In this document: positions 13,601 through 23,151 of the stretch, one piece after another
Position numbering within the stretch: the stretch's first letter is position 1
Layout: each line of letters begins with the position of its first letter
Origin: Imbricaverruca yamaguchii
Lineage: Eukaryota > Arthropoda > Thecostraca > Neoverrucidae
Direction of reading: 5' to 3'
NCBI GenBank assembly: GCA_034440575.1
Contig: JAOTOL010000880.1
Coordinates: 1-64,000, forward strand
Length of the DNA stretch: 64,000 nt
Notes under the pieces: generated by a model
The model's input: the letters and a program-made list of their open reading frames with translations, nothing else
The model's database searches: none
What the model was told of the DNA's origin: nothing
Position numbers and translations under genes: made by a program

Positions 13601-16600
13601 TCTGTCCCGGTGCCGGCCAGTCCTGCCGACGCGCCGCCGCGCCCGGCCGGCTCGGCGCTGGCCGACGTCGACAGCACACCGCAGCGGCGGCCGGGCGCGC
13701 CGCCTCGCCGCCGCGTGTCGCTGCCGTCGCCCGGGTGGCCGGACGAGCGCCAGGAGGTCGCCAGCAGCCAGGATCTGCTGATCCCGGCCGGCTTTTTCAA
13801 CGACTCCAGCTTCTGTGCGCCGGACGAGGCTGGCTCCGGTCGGCGGCAGGGCACGACGGCGCCGCAGACCCGGGTGGACGACACTCCAGGCAGCGGTGTA
13901 GAGGTCAGCCAGTGGGCGGGGAGCGGCGCGCGGTACCCGGCTGGTGTGGTGACTAGATAGGGTGGATCCGACACACGGGCGTGCCCAGGGGATGCCGGTC
14001 TAAGCAAACAGGATGCATACAGAATGTAGGACCCCTCCCCTCCCCTCCTCCATCCGTAGCACCCAGATTGAAATGTGAGCCTGGAACGTGAGCGGACATG
14101 GGTAGGCGGATAGGCAGGGTAGGTAGGAAGTCCGGCTTCAAGAGGAAGGGTGATGGCGCACGTCCAAAGGCTAGCCAGCCAAATCTCATTACAAGCCCAT
14201 GAGACTAGACTTGGAGGATGAGTTGCTCAGCCAGGCTTGTAATGGAGCGCATCAGGCCGTTTATCGTGTGTAGATCCGTCTGCATTTATGTTCTGCACAC
14301 TGCGCACTGTGTCTGTTTGGCTGCGTCTTATGAAGAATAACACCAGCCCGCCATTAAATTGTGTGATTGAAACTCTTGCGTGGACAAACGCTCGGACGCT
14401 GTGCAGTCGGCCATGCACCATGCACGGCATCACACCCAGTCGTCGCCGACAGACGAAGACCACTCCGCCGGCAACCACTGCCGCCTCTCCGCCGGCACCG
14501 TCGGCGGCGTGCAGCACCAACTGTGTGCCGAGCTCCGCCGACCGGGTCGCTGTTGCCGACCTGGTTGCCGATGTCGAGCCGCCGGACGACGCCGACCGGG
14601 CCGAGAAGACGGTGTCCGACACAGAGTCGGAGGACCTGTTCGGCGGCGGCCGGTCAGCCGAGACGGCCGCCGAACAGACGACTGGGTCAGTGGGTGACCC
14701 GTCCCGTGCGCGCTGTGATTTCCACTGGGACGCGTTGGTCGGTGGCGGCCTGGCTCGGCCTGTACCAGCAGTGCTTGGTGCTAGCGTGTGGACCGCTAGC
14801 TGCGGTGGCGGTCCTCGGGCGGACAGCTATCTGTATGATTCAACTAACGTCTGTGAAGTGTAATGGCGTCGCTGGCGTGCTAGCTGAAGCTGTTTATCTT
14901 GGTTGCATTATTTCGCTCACCGCCGCCGATAGTGATGGCGTCCGTTGGTCTCTGTGTGTTGTGAAGCCCCCTCCCCTGATAGTGGTGACGTCGGTCCGCC
15001 CCCATGTTTGCCCCCAGACCACCTCCGTCCTGGAGAGTGGTGGTGTCAATATCGCTGTGTATTCCTTCAGGCCACCACCGTCTTCTCCCCCGATAGTGGT
15101 GACATCGGTCACAGTCTCCATGTATACTCCTGCAGGCCACCACTACCGCCGCCGCCGCCGCCGCCGCCGCCGCCTCCGCCGCCGATAGTGGTGGCGTCTG
15201 GCCTGAAGCGGGGCGAGCAGGATGCCATCCAAGCGCTGGTGGCCGCCCACGGTGGCCGATTTCTGCGTCAGTGGCAGCCAGACGTCACCCACGTCATTGT
15301 CAGGTGACGTCATCGGAGGCACAGCCGCCCGTGGACTTTTGTCCCGTGATGGTGCTACTGACGGGCTGACGTTGACTGCTACGATGGCTATGTCCAATGG
15401 TTCTGAAATAAGATTTGTCTTTAACAGCTCTGTGCATGTATACTGGCTTCCTTGTGCCCCAGGATGGAAGAGCGGTTGAAGGCTAAATATTTTGACGCAG
15501 TCTCATCCACGTGATCGGATAACTGTTGGAGCCCTTGCGACAACGCCCATCCCGCGGCACTGAAACTCCGTATGGTGAGGCAGTGCTTGTGACATTGCCT
15601 CTGTCGCAGTACCGGAGAGTGGCTGACCGTCCGGCCGCCGTGACGCTGTCCCTTACGCCACAGGACCGGAGAGTGGCTGACCGTCCAGCCGTCGTGACGT
15701 GGTCCCTTACGCCACAGGACCGGAGAGTGGCTGACCGTCCAGCCGTCGTGACGTGGTCCCTTACGCCACAGGACTGAAGAGCGGCTGACCGTCCAGCCGT
15801 CGTGACGTGGTCCCTTACGCCACAGGACCGGAGAGTGGCTGACCATCCGGCCGTCGTGACACTGTCCCTTACGCCACAGGACCGGAGAGCGGCTGACCGT
15901 CCAGCCGTCGTGACGTGGTCCCTTACGCCACAGGACTGAAGAGCGGCTGACCGTCCGGCCGTTGTGACGCTGTCCCTTACGCCACAGGACCGGAGAGCGG
16001 CTGACCGTCCAGCCGTCGTGACGTGGTCCCTTACGCCACAGGACTGAAGAGTGGCTGACCGTCCAGCCGTCGTGACGTGGTCCCTTACGCCACAGGACCG
16101 GAGAGCGGCTGACCGTCCGGCCGTCGTGACGCTGTCCCTTACGCCACAGGACCGGAGAGTGGCTGACCGTCCAGCCGTCGTGACGTGGTCCCTTACACCA
16201 CAGGACCGGAGAGTGGCTGACCGTCCAGCCGTCGTGACACTGTCCCTTACGCCACAGGACCGGAGAGCGGCTGACCGTCCAGCCGTCGTGACGTGGTCCC
16301 TTACGCCACAAGACCGGAGAGTGACTGACCGTCCGGCCGCCGTGACGTGGTCCCTTACACCACAGGACCGGAGAGTGGCTGACCGTCCAGCCGTCGTGAC
16401 ACTGTCCCTTACGCCACAGGACCGGAGAGCGGCTGACCGTCCAGCCGTCGTGACGTGGTCCCTTACACCACAGGACCGGAAAGTGACTGACCATCCGGCC
16501 GTCGTGACACTGTCCCTTACGCCACAGGACCGGAGAGCGGCTTACCGTCCAGCCGTCGTGACGCTGCCCCTTACGCCACAGGACCGGAGAGTGGCTGACC

Positions 16601-19600
16601 ATTGACCGTCCGGCCAGGACAGCTGACTCAGTCCCTTACACCACAGGACCGGAGAGTGGCTGACCGTCCGGCCGTCGTGACACTGTCCCTTACGCCACAG
16701 GACCGGAGAGCGGCTGACCGTCCAGCCGTCGTGACGTGGTCCCTTACGCCACAGGACCGGAGAGTGGCTGACCGTCCAGCCGTCGTGACACTGTCCCTTA
16801 CGCCACATGACTGAAGAGTGGCTGACCATCCAGCCGTCGTGACGTGGTCCCTTACGCCACAGGACTGAAGAGTGGCTGACCGTCCAGCCGTCGTGACACT
16901 GTCCCTTACGCTACAGGACGGGAGAGTGGCTGACCGTCCAGCCGTCGTGACGTGGTCCCTTACGCCACAGGACCGGAGAGCGGCTGGAGGCCGGACGAAC
17001 TCTCAAGTTTCTCCAGGGTGTGGCGGCGCGCGCCTGGCTGCTCTCCTACGACTGGGTGTCTGCCTGCCTGTCTGCCGGCAGCCTTCTTCCTGAGGTGGGT
17101 GGTCTGAGGATGATAAGCACCGCGATACCTCACTCGATATGTGCGCGGATTGTGGACAGTCAACGCTTATCGCAATCGCGAAAAACGCTTATCGCGTGAC
17201 GTGGTTTCCGATTGTTGATATGGGATTGTAATGTGTGCTGTATGGAGCTAGATGTACTCTTGAATTGGCTTTTAGTTGATATGTTTTGTTATTCGGGGTT
17301 GCTTTCGTCCGTGGCGGATACAGGAGACCCTAGGGGCGTATGTCCCTCACCCATGGAAAGGTGGCGCACCTCCGGCCGGGATAGGTCACCCACTGCTGAG
17401 CAGATGTTTCCGCCGAAGGTACCGCTCCGAGAAAATGTACCCTCCTAAGAATTCCTGGGTCCGCCGCTGGCGGACGCCCTGGTAGTGCGAAATGAGCCGG
17501 CGGCGGCGTATTTCTAGTGCAGTTATCTTATGTTTGTCGGTATTTTAACGCTAAGTTCACTGAATGGTTTCAGTTATGTCAAAAGTGTTATGGCACGGCA
17601 AGTCTTATGTCGATTTTAGACATATCAAGCCATGCATGTCGTGACTATCGAGCTGCTCTCGTAACGTTGATGTGTGCTTCACTCGAAGACTACCAAAAAT
17701 TGGAAGAGCTTGATGTGCCGTGTGGCAGTATTGCCTCATTTGACCGAAGGTAATCGTGATGCTGACCCCCTGCTGGGAGCATTTCATCTCGTGCTTGGCA
17801 GTGCTGATGTTGCGCCTCGTCTCGGCGACGTGTCTCACTTGTCGACCGCGTTAACCCACGAGCCTGACGTGTTGCACGTGCACCTGCTCTGTTGCCGCCC
17901 CGTCCCGTGGCGCCGCGCGCGCTCACACAGGAGGCGTACGAGGTGGTGGACGCGGCCACTGGCGAACCAGGACCGCGCCGCGCCCGGCTCGGCGGTGGCG
18001 CCCTCTTCGCCGACTTCGTCTTCTGCTGCGTGGAGCCGTTTCGTGACGTCACACTGGAGCAGTTGGAGGTTTGTTTGTTGTTGGGTGTGTTAGGTGGTTC
18101 ACGACGCACTCTATGCACTATCACGGCTGATGGCGCCGACCGCACTGTATCGCTGGTGGGCCGCGAGATTGGAAAATGTCCCGAGCGGTTTGAGTGTTGA
18201 ACCCGGAACCTTCGTATCCTGAGCTCAGCACGTGAACACCTCGGCCATCCTCACCCCAGCAGCTGGAGGTAAGGTAGTGTCTCGAGCCCCGAGCCAGTCG
18301 ACTCTCGGTCTTCAGCCAGCTGGTGAGCATGCAGTACAACTGGGATATTGAGCGCGTTTTTTGGTCGTGTATTGTGTCCAGTGTGGTTGCTCATGCAGAT
18401 CAGAGGAAGCCATCCAATCCTCTCCACTAATGAAACGATAGGTGCTTGGGAGAAAGCTAGAAACAGATATTCTGGGTTAAAATATTGTTGTTTTTCTTCG
18501 TTAGTTCTGATGTCAAAGAAAATTGACTACCATGTAGAAATTCGTTATTGAAGCGATGCCGCTTACAATATTTTCCTAGTCCTTCGATCTTAATTTTCAG
18601 CCAAGCGTACTTTTAAGAGTGCATTTTTCGTTTGTTTTGAACCATTTCTAGCTTAGGGTGCCTATGCTAACGATGACGATAACACTAACAATCCATGCTC
18701 TGCAAACTATTGCTGTATAACAAACTGCATCATAGGCAAGTCCTTCACCTGTAATTGTTGCGAAATGTTCATGTATCACGATCCGTAATAGTGAGCATAA
18801 GCATGGTGCTTATAAATGAAGTACTGTTAGAACTGGTGAATGAAGTCTTCACAAACACATCAGGAAGCACGCTGTCGATGCTTCTTTGGTAATGTCTATT
18901 CGATATTCAGGAAGTGACATGCTTCACAATATTCGCGAGGGTATTAATCACGGTATAAAGTTTTCATCCTGTGTCCGATAAATGTTTATTAGTACCAGTG
19001 GAAGTCTGCGGTGCGGTAAAATGTCATCAGCTTGTTTGTCTATGTTGCCGAGCATCATTACATTTTAGGAAGGACGGTGATTCACGTACCTCCCCTATTT
19101 CTTCATCGTGGTGTGAGCGATGTGTAACGTGCAGGAATTATAAGATTCACGTGGAAGCCTAATATAATCTTGTTTTGCATCCCTGGAACAATTTATATTT
19201 CTTGACTTGACTTCCATTGGGTAAGACTGCCCAAAGTTCTCATTTCTGCAGCAGTGTGTATTCACACAATGTTTTTTTTTCTCACCAGCTACTATTTTTC
19301 TCCTTTCGTTTTCTTGCTCTACGATTTTGTTTAATTACCTAAATACCATGACTGGTTTTGACGTCACACGTATCCTCCACTACACCAAAAATGAATTTCA
19401 GTACACTGGCAACATATCCCTATCTTCACATAAAAAAGAATGTTTCATGTAAACAAACAAAAAATGCATTAATGCAAGTGTTCACACTCAGAACATAACA
19501 AAAAAATGCGTGTTCTTCTGAAACATCTAATGCTTGTATACAAGTGAAGGTGCACTTTACCTCTAGTGGTATCTGCATTAAATGCTGGGTCAGTGGAGTG

Positions 19601-19991
19601 TCCGCGAGAATTGAGCTGGCTGTCGACTCGCCTCGCCCCCGGCCTGACCTCCAGCCGACCCCTGTGTCGGCAGGCGCTCGTGCGCCAGTCTGGCGGCGAG
19701 GTGGTGGCCAGCCCGGCCGAGCTGGCGCCGCCGTCGCGGCGCCAGGTGCGGCTGATCGTGGCGCAGGAGGAGTGCGACCACGACTTCTTGGGCTGGCGGC
19801 GGCGCCACGGCGTGCCCAGCGTCAGCTACGAGTGGCTGATCGACTGCGTGGCCACGCAGCGGCTCTGGGGCCTGGCCGACAACACGCTGTGCGGCGCCAG
19901 CGCGGCCGAGCTGCGCCAGGCCGGCGTGCCAGAGCCGCTGTGCGCCGCCGAGACGCAGGACACCGAGTTCTTCGACTCGATGGTGCTGTAG
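6205..19991 (+). CDS. BRCA1: BRCA1-like gene, spliced, at least nine exons; RING end not seen
   Basis: DNA-damage-response protein with a C-terminal tandem BRCT. Exons by eye: 6205-6336, 7401-9901, 10290-10522, 11725-13932, 14440-14693, 15189-15303, 16971-17094, 17931-18068, 19674-19991. Every junction agrees in phase; the 13932 donor was chosen on phase and is the weakest. The part seen is about 2000 residues. The BRCT pair keeps the phosphopeptide pocket known from human BRCA1: SG (S1655/G1656) in VVASGLKRG, and R-T-L-K (R1699, K1702) in AGRTLKFLQG. The family is normally a RING E3 ligase acting with BARD1 in homologous recombination; the RING exon is either upstream of the window or lost. 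BARD1 is the alternative, but there are no ankyrin repeats and the BRCT2 spacing fits BRCA1. Confidence 0.85.
7401..9901 (+). CDS. BRCA1: BRCA1-like large exon 1 (disordered region)
   Basis: Open for 2501 bases between acceptor TTCGGACAG and donor CACAAG/GTGAGA. It encodes about 834 residues rich in Ala, Arg, Pro and Asp, as expected of the long disordered middle of BRCA1. Visible features are a classical nuclear localisation signal (PPKKKRRAAKTAKK, about 8015-8055), several SQ/TQ sites (for example TMLSQDSCADS near 8265) and a short helical stretch (RRLRQLQRELHKLEGSVL, about 9270-9325). That stretch resembles the short BRCA1 coiled coil that binds PALB2, but it sits far from the BRCT. GC is about 70%, and the long frames on the other strand here are shadows of this composition. 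Confidence 0.75.
9902..10289 (+). other. Intron of the BRCA1-like gene
   Basis: AT-richer sequence between donor AAG/GTGAGA and acceptor CTGTTGCCAG. No repeat or gene is recognised in it. Confidence 0.6.
10290..10522 (+). CDS. BRCA1: BRCA1-like exon (helical segment)
   Basis: Acceptor CTGTTGCCAG and strong donor GAAGCCAG/GTGAGT. It enters in phase 0 and leaves in phase 2, matching both neighbours. It encodes 77 residues; the end (SVLTELLAEVSLFRQWAGEA) looks like an amphipathic helix, the rest is Ala/Ser/Arg-rich. Assignment to the gene comes from phase and position. Confidence 0.65.
10523..11724 (+). other. Intron of the BRCA1-like gene with (TA)n(TG)n tract
   Basis: Holds a (TA)n run at about 10600-10649 followed by (TG)n to about 10671. 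The rest shows nothing recognisable. It ends with the acceptor TGGTTTTGCAG. Confidence 0.7.
11725..13932 (+). CDS. BRCA1: BRCA1-like large exon 2 (acidic, disordered)
   Basis: Opens after acceptor TGGTTTTGCAG in the phase left by the 10290-10522 exon and stays open to a stop at 13960. The end is put at 13932 (GCGCG/GTACCC) because only that GT gives the phase needed next; it is a weak donor. From the N-side it encodes a 20-residue tandem repeat rich in D, P and N (11809-11998), poly-Ala, two acidic clusters (DDDDSDDNE near 12700; DDDDDTDGDE near 12790) and, near 13330-13362, DDMIVISSDEE, which matches a SUMO-interacting motif followed by acidic residues. No folded domain is seen. Confidence 0.7.
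11809..11998 (+). repeat. 60-base coding tandem repeat
   Basis: Three copies and a partial one of a 60-base unit that keeps the frame and encodes units such as TDPNLNRDHNTDPNLSPDPN. The copies differ at only a few bases, so the expansion is recent. The unit starts about 85 bases inside the exon. Confidence 0.95.
13933..14439 (+). other. Intron of the BRCA1-like gene
   Basis: About 500 bases between the inferred donor at 13933 and the acceptor CATCACACCCAG. The in-frame stop at 13960 lies just inside. If the donor call is wrong, the upstream exon could end the protein there and the BRCT exons would belong to a second transcript. Confidence 0.5.
14440..14693 (+). CDS. BRCA1: BRCA1-like exon before the BRCT unit
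   Basis: Acceptor ATCACACCCAG and donor TCAGTGG/GTGACC, phase 2 in and phase 1 out. It encodes a disordered, acidic segment (VEPPDDADRAEKTVSDTESE, about 14575-14634) that runs directly into the BRCT start. Of the GT dinucleotides at the end, only 14694 gives the phase needed by the BRCT exon. Confidence 0.65.
14915..15188 (+). repeat. Degenerate tandem copies of a BRCA1 3' splice site
   Basis: The junction sequence CCGATAGTGGTGGCGTCTGG at 15183 recurs in diverged form near 14924 (GATAGTGATGGCGTCC), 14980 (GATAGTGGTGACGTCGG), 15035 (GAGAGTGGTGGTGTC) and 15092 (GATAGTGGTGACATCGG). Spacing is about 55-90 bases. A (CCG)n tract at about 15146-15184 directly precedes the real junction. Confidence 0.75.
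15189..15303 (+). CDS. BRCA1: BRCA1-like exon: start of BRCT1
   Basis: Encodes VVASGLKRGEQDAIQALVAA and on to DVTHVIVR. This matches the first strand and helix of BRCA1 BRCT1 (human VVSGLTPEEF ... THVVMK). The SG pair is the phosphate-binding S1655/G1656 of human BRCA1. Phase is 1 in and 2 out. The donor is TCAG/GTGACG. The acceptor GATAG lies after a GC-rich (CCG)n run rather than a U-rich tract, so it may be weak. Confidence 0.85.
15600..16970 (+). repeat. 54-base minisatellite built from the next exon's 3' splice site
   Basis: About 25 copies of a 54-base unit. Each unit contains CCCTTACGCCACAG followed by GACCGGAGAG(T/C)GGCTG, the 3' splice site and first 16 bases of the exon at 16971. 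The last copy runs into that exon. Most copies keep CAG/GA. Because 54 is divisible by 3, several frames stay open on both strands; those ORFs are artefacts. Confidence 0.97.
16971..17094 (+). CDS. BRCA1: BRCA1-like exon: end of BRCT1
   Basis: Encodes TGERLEAGRTLKFLQG then VAARAWLLSYDWVSACLSAG and SLLPE. It lines up with human BRCA1 TDAEFVCERTLKYFLG and GKWVVSYFWV. R and K of RTLK are the pocket residues R1699 and K1702; the tryptophans of the BRCT helix are kept. Phase is 2 in and 0 out; the donor is CCTGAG/GTGGGT. The acceptor belongs to the last unit of the upstream array. Confidence 0.88.
17095..17930 (+). other. Intron of the BRCA1-like gene
   Basis: About 840 bases without repeats I recognise. 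It ends at a clear acceptor, GCGCGCTCACACAG. Confidence 0.7.
17931..18068 (+). CDS. BRCA1: BRCA1-like exon: BRCT linker and start of BRCT2
   Basis: Encodes EAYEVVDAATGEPGPRRAR, like the human inter-BRCT linker ending GPKRAR, then LFADFVFCCVEPFRDVTLEQ, like human [20 protein letters not shown]. Phase 0 at both ends. The present donor is GGAG/GTTTGT, a poor site next to a SINE insertion; a consensus-like GGAG/GTAAGG lies 200 bases downstream in the duplicated target site. Confidence 0.85.
18058..18270 (-). mobile_element. tRNA-derived SINE (family A) inserted at a BRCA1 splice donor
   Basis: A SINE of about 187 bases (18071-18257), tRNA-like head on the - strand, tail (GTTT)n when read on +. 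It is flanked by a 13-base target duplication, AGCAGTTGGAGGT (18058-18070) and AGCAGCTGGAGGT (18258-18270), which contains the exon end and the donor GT. Similar copies lie at 37387-37566 and 56637-56805. Reading through it from the exon meets a stop at 18198-18200. Confidence 0.85.
18560..18962 (-). mobile_element. Diverged copy of a hAT-type MITE
   Basis: On the - strand, blocks such as TTCTAACAGTACTTCATTTAT, shortened here to TAACAGTACTTCATTTAT, and GAACATTTCGCAAC match the MITE copies at 43022-43503 and 48335-48828. Ends are too diverged to place, and no target duplication was seen. The rest of the intron (18271-19673) is AT-rich without recognised features. Confidence 0.55.
19674..19991 (+). 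CDS. BRCA1: BRCA1-like last exon: end of BRCT2 and stop
   Basis: Acceptor CCCTGTGTCGGCAG, phase 0. Encodes ALVRQSGGEVVASPAELAPP, then RRQVRLIVAQEECDHDF and VPSVSYEWLIDCVATQRL, equivalent to human GASVVKE, VHPIVVVQPD and APVVTREWVLDSV. The spacing between these blocks is close to BRCA1 and shorter than in BARD1. The tail after BRCT2 is about 40 residues and ends ETQDTEFFDSMVL with a TAG stop at 19989. Confidence 0.88.
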   Translation, partial: ALVRQSGGEVVASPAELAPPSRRQVRLIVAQEECDHDFLGWRRRHGVPSVSYEWLIDCVATQRLWGLADNTLCGASAAELRQAGVPEPLCAAETQDTEFFDSMVL

Positions 19992-20227
19992 CGGCCGCTG
20001 GTGTGGGTGTGTGCGCTGCGTCCACTCGACTGCACAGCTGGCGTTCGTCTGTTATTGATTCACGAATCTATGACTGATTGCCTCCTTGAACTTGGTGGGC
20101 CTGTGTGTGCTCTATGGTCGGTGCTGTAATTGTTATTGTGCCGCATGCGAAACTAATCTATCTCTGGCGTGCTGATTTGCATGTTTGCGAGGCTGCGACC
20201 TGCTAGATCGGTGGTGCAGTGCTAGAT

Positions 20228-20257
20228 CCGAATGCGTTCCCAGCGGAACGCATTCGG
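20228..20257. other. Perfect short hairpin
   Basis: A 13-base stem CCGAATGCGTTCC with its exact complement and a 4-base loop CAGC, in the 3' flank of the BRCA1-like gene. See the findings for four similar ones. Confidence 0.9.
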
Positions 20258-20408
20258 GTGTATTATCCTCCAGACGCGTTTATTTGTGTGGTGTTATTGG
20301 CAGACGATGCCCCTGATAATCGCCCTGATCAAGGACAAACACCACTGAAAACTCGGCTGTTGACACTGTCGGTGTGGCTTCCGATACGTGTTGAGCTGGT
20401 GCAGGCTG

Positions 20409-21025
20409 GTGGTGGCCTCCGCCGCCGGTGGAGCTGCATGTTGATGTCTGGTGCAGACTGGTGGTGGCCTCAACCGCCGGTGGAGCTGCATGTTGATGTC
20501 TGGTGCAGACTGGTGGTGGCCTCCGCCGCCGGTTGAGCTGCGTGTTGATGTCTGGTGCAGACTGGTGGTGGCCTCCGCCGCCGTTCTGTTGTGTTGGTGC
20601 AGACTGGTGGTAGCCTCCACCGCCGGTGGAGCTGCGTGTTGATGTCTGGTGCAGACTGGCGGTGGCCTCCGCCGCCGGTGGAGCTGCATGTTGATGTCTG
20701 GTGCAGACTGGTGGTGGCCTCCACCGCCGGTGGAGCTGCGTGTTGATGTCTGGTGCAGACTGGTGGTGGCCTCCGCCGCCGGTGGAGCTGCGTGTTGATG
20801 TCTGGTGCAGACTGGTGGTGGCCTCCACCGCCGGTGGAGCTGCGTGTTGATGTCTGGTGCAGACTGGCGGTGGCCTCCGCCGCCGGTGGAACTGCGTGTT
20901 GATGTCTGGTGCAGACTGGTGGTGGCCTCCGCCGCCGGTGGAACTGCGTGTTGATGTCTGGTGCAGACTGGTGGTGGCCTGCACCGCCGGTGGAGCTGCG
21001 TGTTGACGTCTGGTGCAGACTGGCG
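20409..21025. repeat. 52-base minisatellite in the 3' flank of the BRCA1-like gene
   Basis: About 12 copies of a 52-base unit (GTGGTGGCCTCCGCCGCCGG ... GTCTGGTGCAGACTG). No exon joins either end, so unlike many others here it is not visibly tied to a splice site. It could lie in a long 3' UTR. Confidence 0.95.
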
Positions 21026-21029
21026 GGAG

Positions 21030-22590
21030 CATTTTTCGTGGGTTGACAAGCGCCCACATCGATGCGTGAATTTTCCGAACGTACCGCATGTGGTTCGCGT
21101 CGTTCAGACGAGACTGTATTGGTCGGAGGAGCGTCACGTTGCCGGCGGACCCGAGCAGAGGTGCGCCATCGTCTCTTCGGAGCAGTAGCGCGCGGACATC
21201 ACTGTGCAAGTGACACGAGGTCATCGCTGCACAAGTGACACGAGGTCATGCCTTCAGGGCAAGAGTACCAGGTTAGCTCCTGAGAACAGTAGCACGTAAT
21301 CTTCTGGATATGATCACGTAGTCAATGCGAGAACGGGGGTTTGGGTTTTTCCACCGTAGATTAGTGGTACATGGTTAGGCTAGGTTGCCTATCCAGAGCG
21401 GTGGTACGGAATCATTTCGTGAAATCGGAGATAGAAGTTAAGTTAGCATTACGACTTTTGAACTCAGACGGTCATCTGCGGGGGGTTCGATACCCGCGAT
21501 GATATTTGAACGCCAGGTTGCTGATTGTAATCGTGGGTCGGTTACCTGCGTATAATCGTTTTCATGAAATCGGTGGGCGCGCTTTAGCAATGCGAATAAC
21601 ATAACATGGGAAAGGAATCCCAGCACCTGTCGCAGTGTACGCGGCATCGACTAGATCGTGGTGATGCGTGTGTGTTAAAAGGACTCATTAGTTTCGAACC
21701 TGCTGCACCCTCAATGCTGCTAGAAGAAAGCTTGTTAGTTTGCGGCTTAGGTTGTCTCGTGTAAATGCTGATTTGCCACCAGGCGTCCGCTTCCTGGTGT
21801 TGTAAATAAATTATATTTGGACTCAGCAACTAATCTGGTGGTGTAGTGAAGTTACGCGGTCGATACACGACCGACCTTGTGCTCCCCAAACGTCAGTTTG
21901 GTTACCAGAAAACGAATGGAGCGGTGTTGCGAAATACCGAGCAGCCTGAATCTCCCTCAGCTTGCCACCATACACATGCTGAGGCACTGACACGTCGGGT
22001 TGCGTGCTACAAGTCGCATTGCTGTAGATAAGTGGTGCATGATGGTCACGTGTTACTGTGCGGACGTGCCTTACTGCTATTCCGTGCCGCAGCACAGGCA
22101 GGGAAGGTGAGCGCATGTTCACACACACACACACACGGAATGTGTTGACGGGACCGTCCGCTGACCTCGTCGGGGGCAGAAAACACGCACCGTGATCGGC
22201 AAAGTACACTAACCGGACGGTCGCGTGAATGACAATGCATCAGAAGGGACAAGACGGTTGGACACCGAGCAACTGCTCCGCTCCGCAGGTGTAAATGGCG
22301 CGGACTGCTCTGGGCGCGCACCACTTGACTAGCTCCGGCCGCGCCCCGGCTGTGACGTGAATCCCGGCGGGGGCGGAGCACTGAACTGCGCACCAGATGC
22401 GATTCGGCCGTTGAATCTGCGGAACGTTCGCGGTACTGGCGGACGGTGGCCCCGGGCGCATTCCGACGAACGTCGCTCCCGTGCAGGCGCGCCGGCATCG
22501 TCGGTCACGACTGGTGCGCTGTCTCCCATGGTGCCGGGCAGTGGGAGGCAGCCTCTCGTCCCTTACCCGTCACCCGTCACAGCAGTCTGG
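21030..22590. other. Stretch without recognised gene
   Basis: Mixed-composition sequence between two minisatellites. Apart from the AATAAA at 21805 and a short CA run near 22118 I see nothing supportable. Confidence 0.5.
21805..21810 (+). promoter_or_regulatory. Candidate polyadenylation signal
   Basis: AATAAA about 1.8 kb after the BRCA1-like stop, with no other gene between on this strand. Use would put the 52-base array inside the 3' UTR. Weak evidence. Confidence 0.3.
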
Positions 22591-22599
22591 TGCATGACC

Positions 22600-23151
22600 G
22601 CCGTCACACCCGGCAGCGAGAGGCGGCCTCTCGCCCGTCACCCGTCACAGCAGTCTGGTGCATAACCGCTATTACGCCCGGCAGCGAGAGGCGGCCTCTC
22701 GCCCGTCACCCGTCACAGCAGTCTGTAGTGGTGCATAACCGCCATTACGCCCGGCAGCGAGAGGCGGCCTCTCGCCCACCACCCGTCACAGCAGTCTGAT
22801 AGTGGTGCATGACCGCCGCCACCCGTCACAGCAGTCGGTAGTGGTGCATAACCGCCATTACGCCCGGCAGCGAGAGGCGGCCTCTCGCCCACCACCCGTC
22901 ACAGCAGTCTGGTGCATAACCGCCATTACGCCCGGCAGCAGAGGCGGCCTCTGCCCGCCACCCGTCACAGCAGTCGGTAGTGGTGCATGACCGCCGCCAC
23001 CCGTCACAGCAGTTGGTAGTGGTGCATAACCGCCATTACGCCCGGCAGCGAGAGGCGGCCTCTCGCCCACCACCCGTCACAGCAGTTGATAGTGGTGCAT
23101 GACCGCCGCCACCCGTCACAGCAGTTGGTAGTGGTGCATGACCGCCATTAC
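22600..23151 (-). repeat. Minisatellite built from the 5' splice site of the 23152 exon
   Basis: About eight irregular copies (roughly 70-80 bases, some truncated to about 40). On the - strand each carries GGC/GTAATGGCGGT then TATGCACCACTACC, ACTGCTGTGACGGG and a GC-rich spacer. The first copy is the end of the exon at 23152-23451 itself. Confidence 0.9.

Noticed and set aside
15421..16602. 393-residue frame on the - strand and matching + frames
   Set aside because: Pure translation of the 54-base minisatellite; the unit length divides by 3, so frames stay open on both strands.
14440..19991. BARD1 instead of BRCA1
   Set aside because: There are no ankyrin repeats before the BRCT pair, BRCT2 spacing is near BRCA1, and the RTLK...W..SY.WV stretch is closer to BRCA1.
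20280..21224. 314-residue His/Pro-rich frame on the - strand
   Set aside because: Translation of the 52-base array 3' of the BRCA1-like gene.
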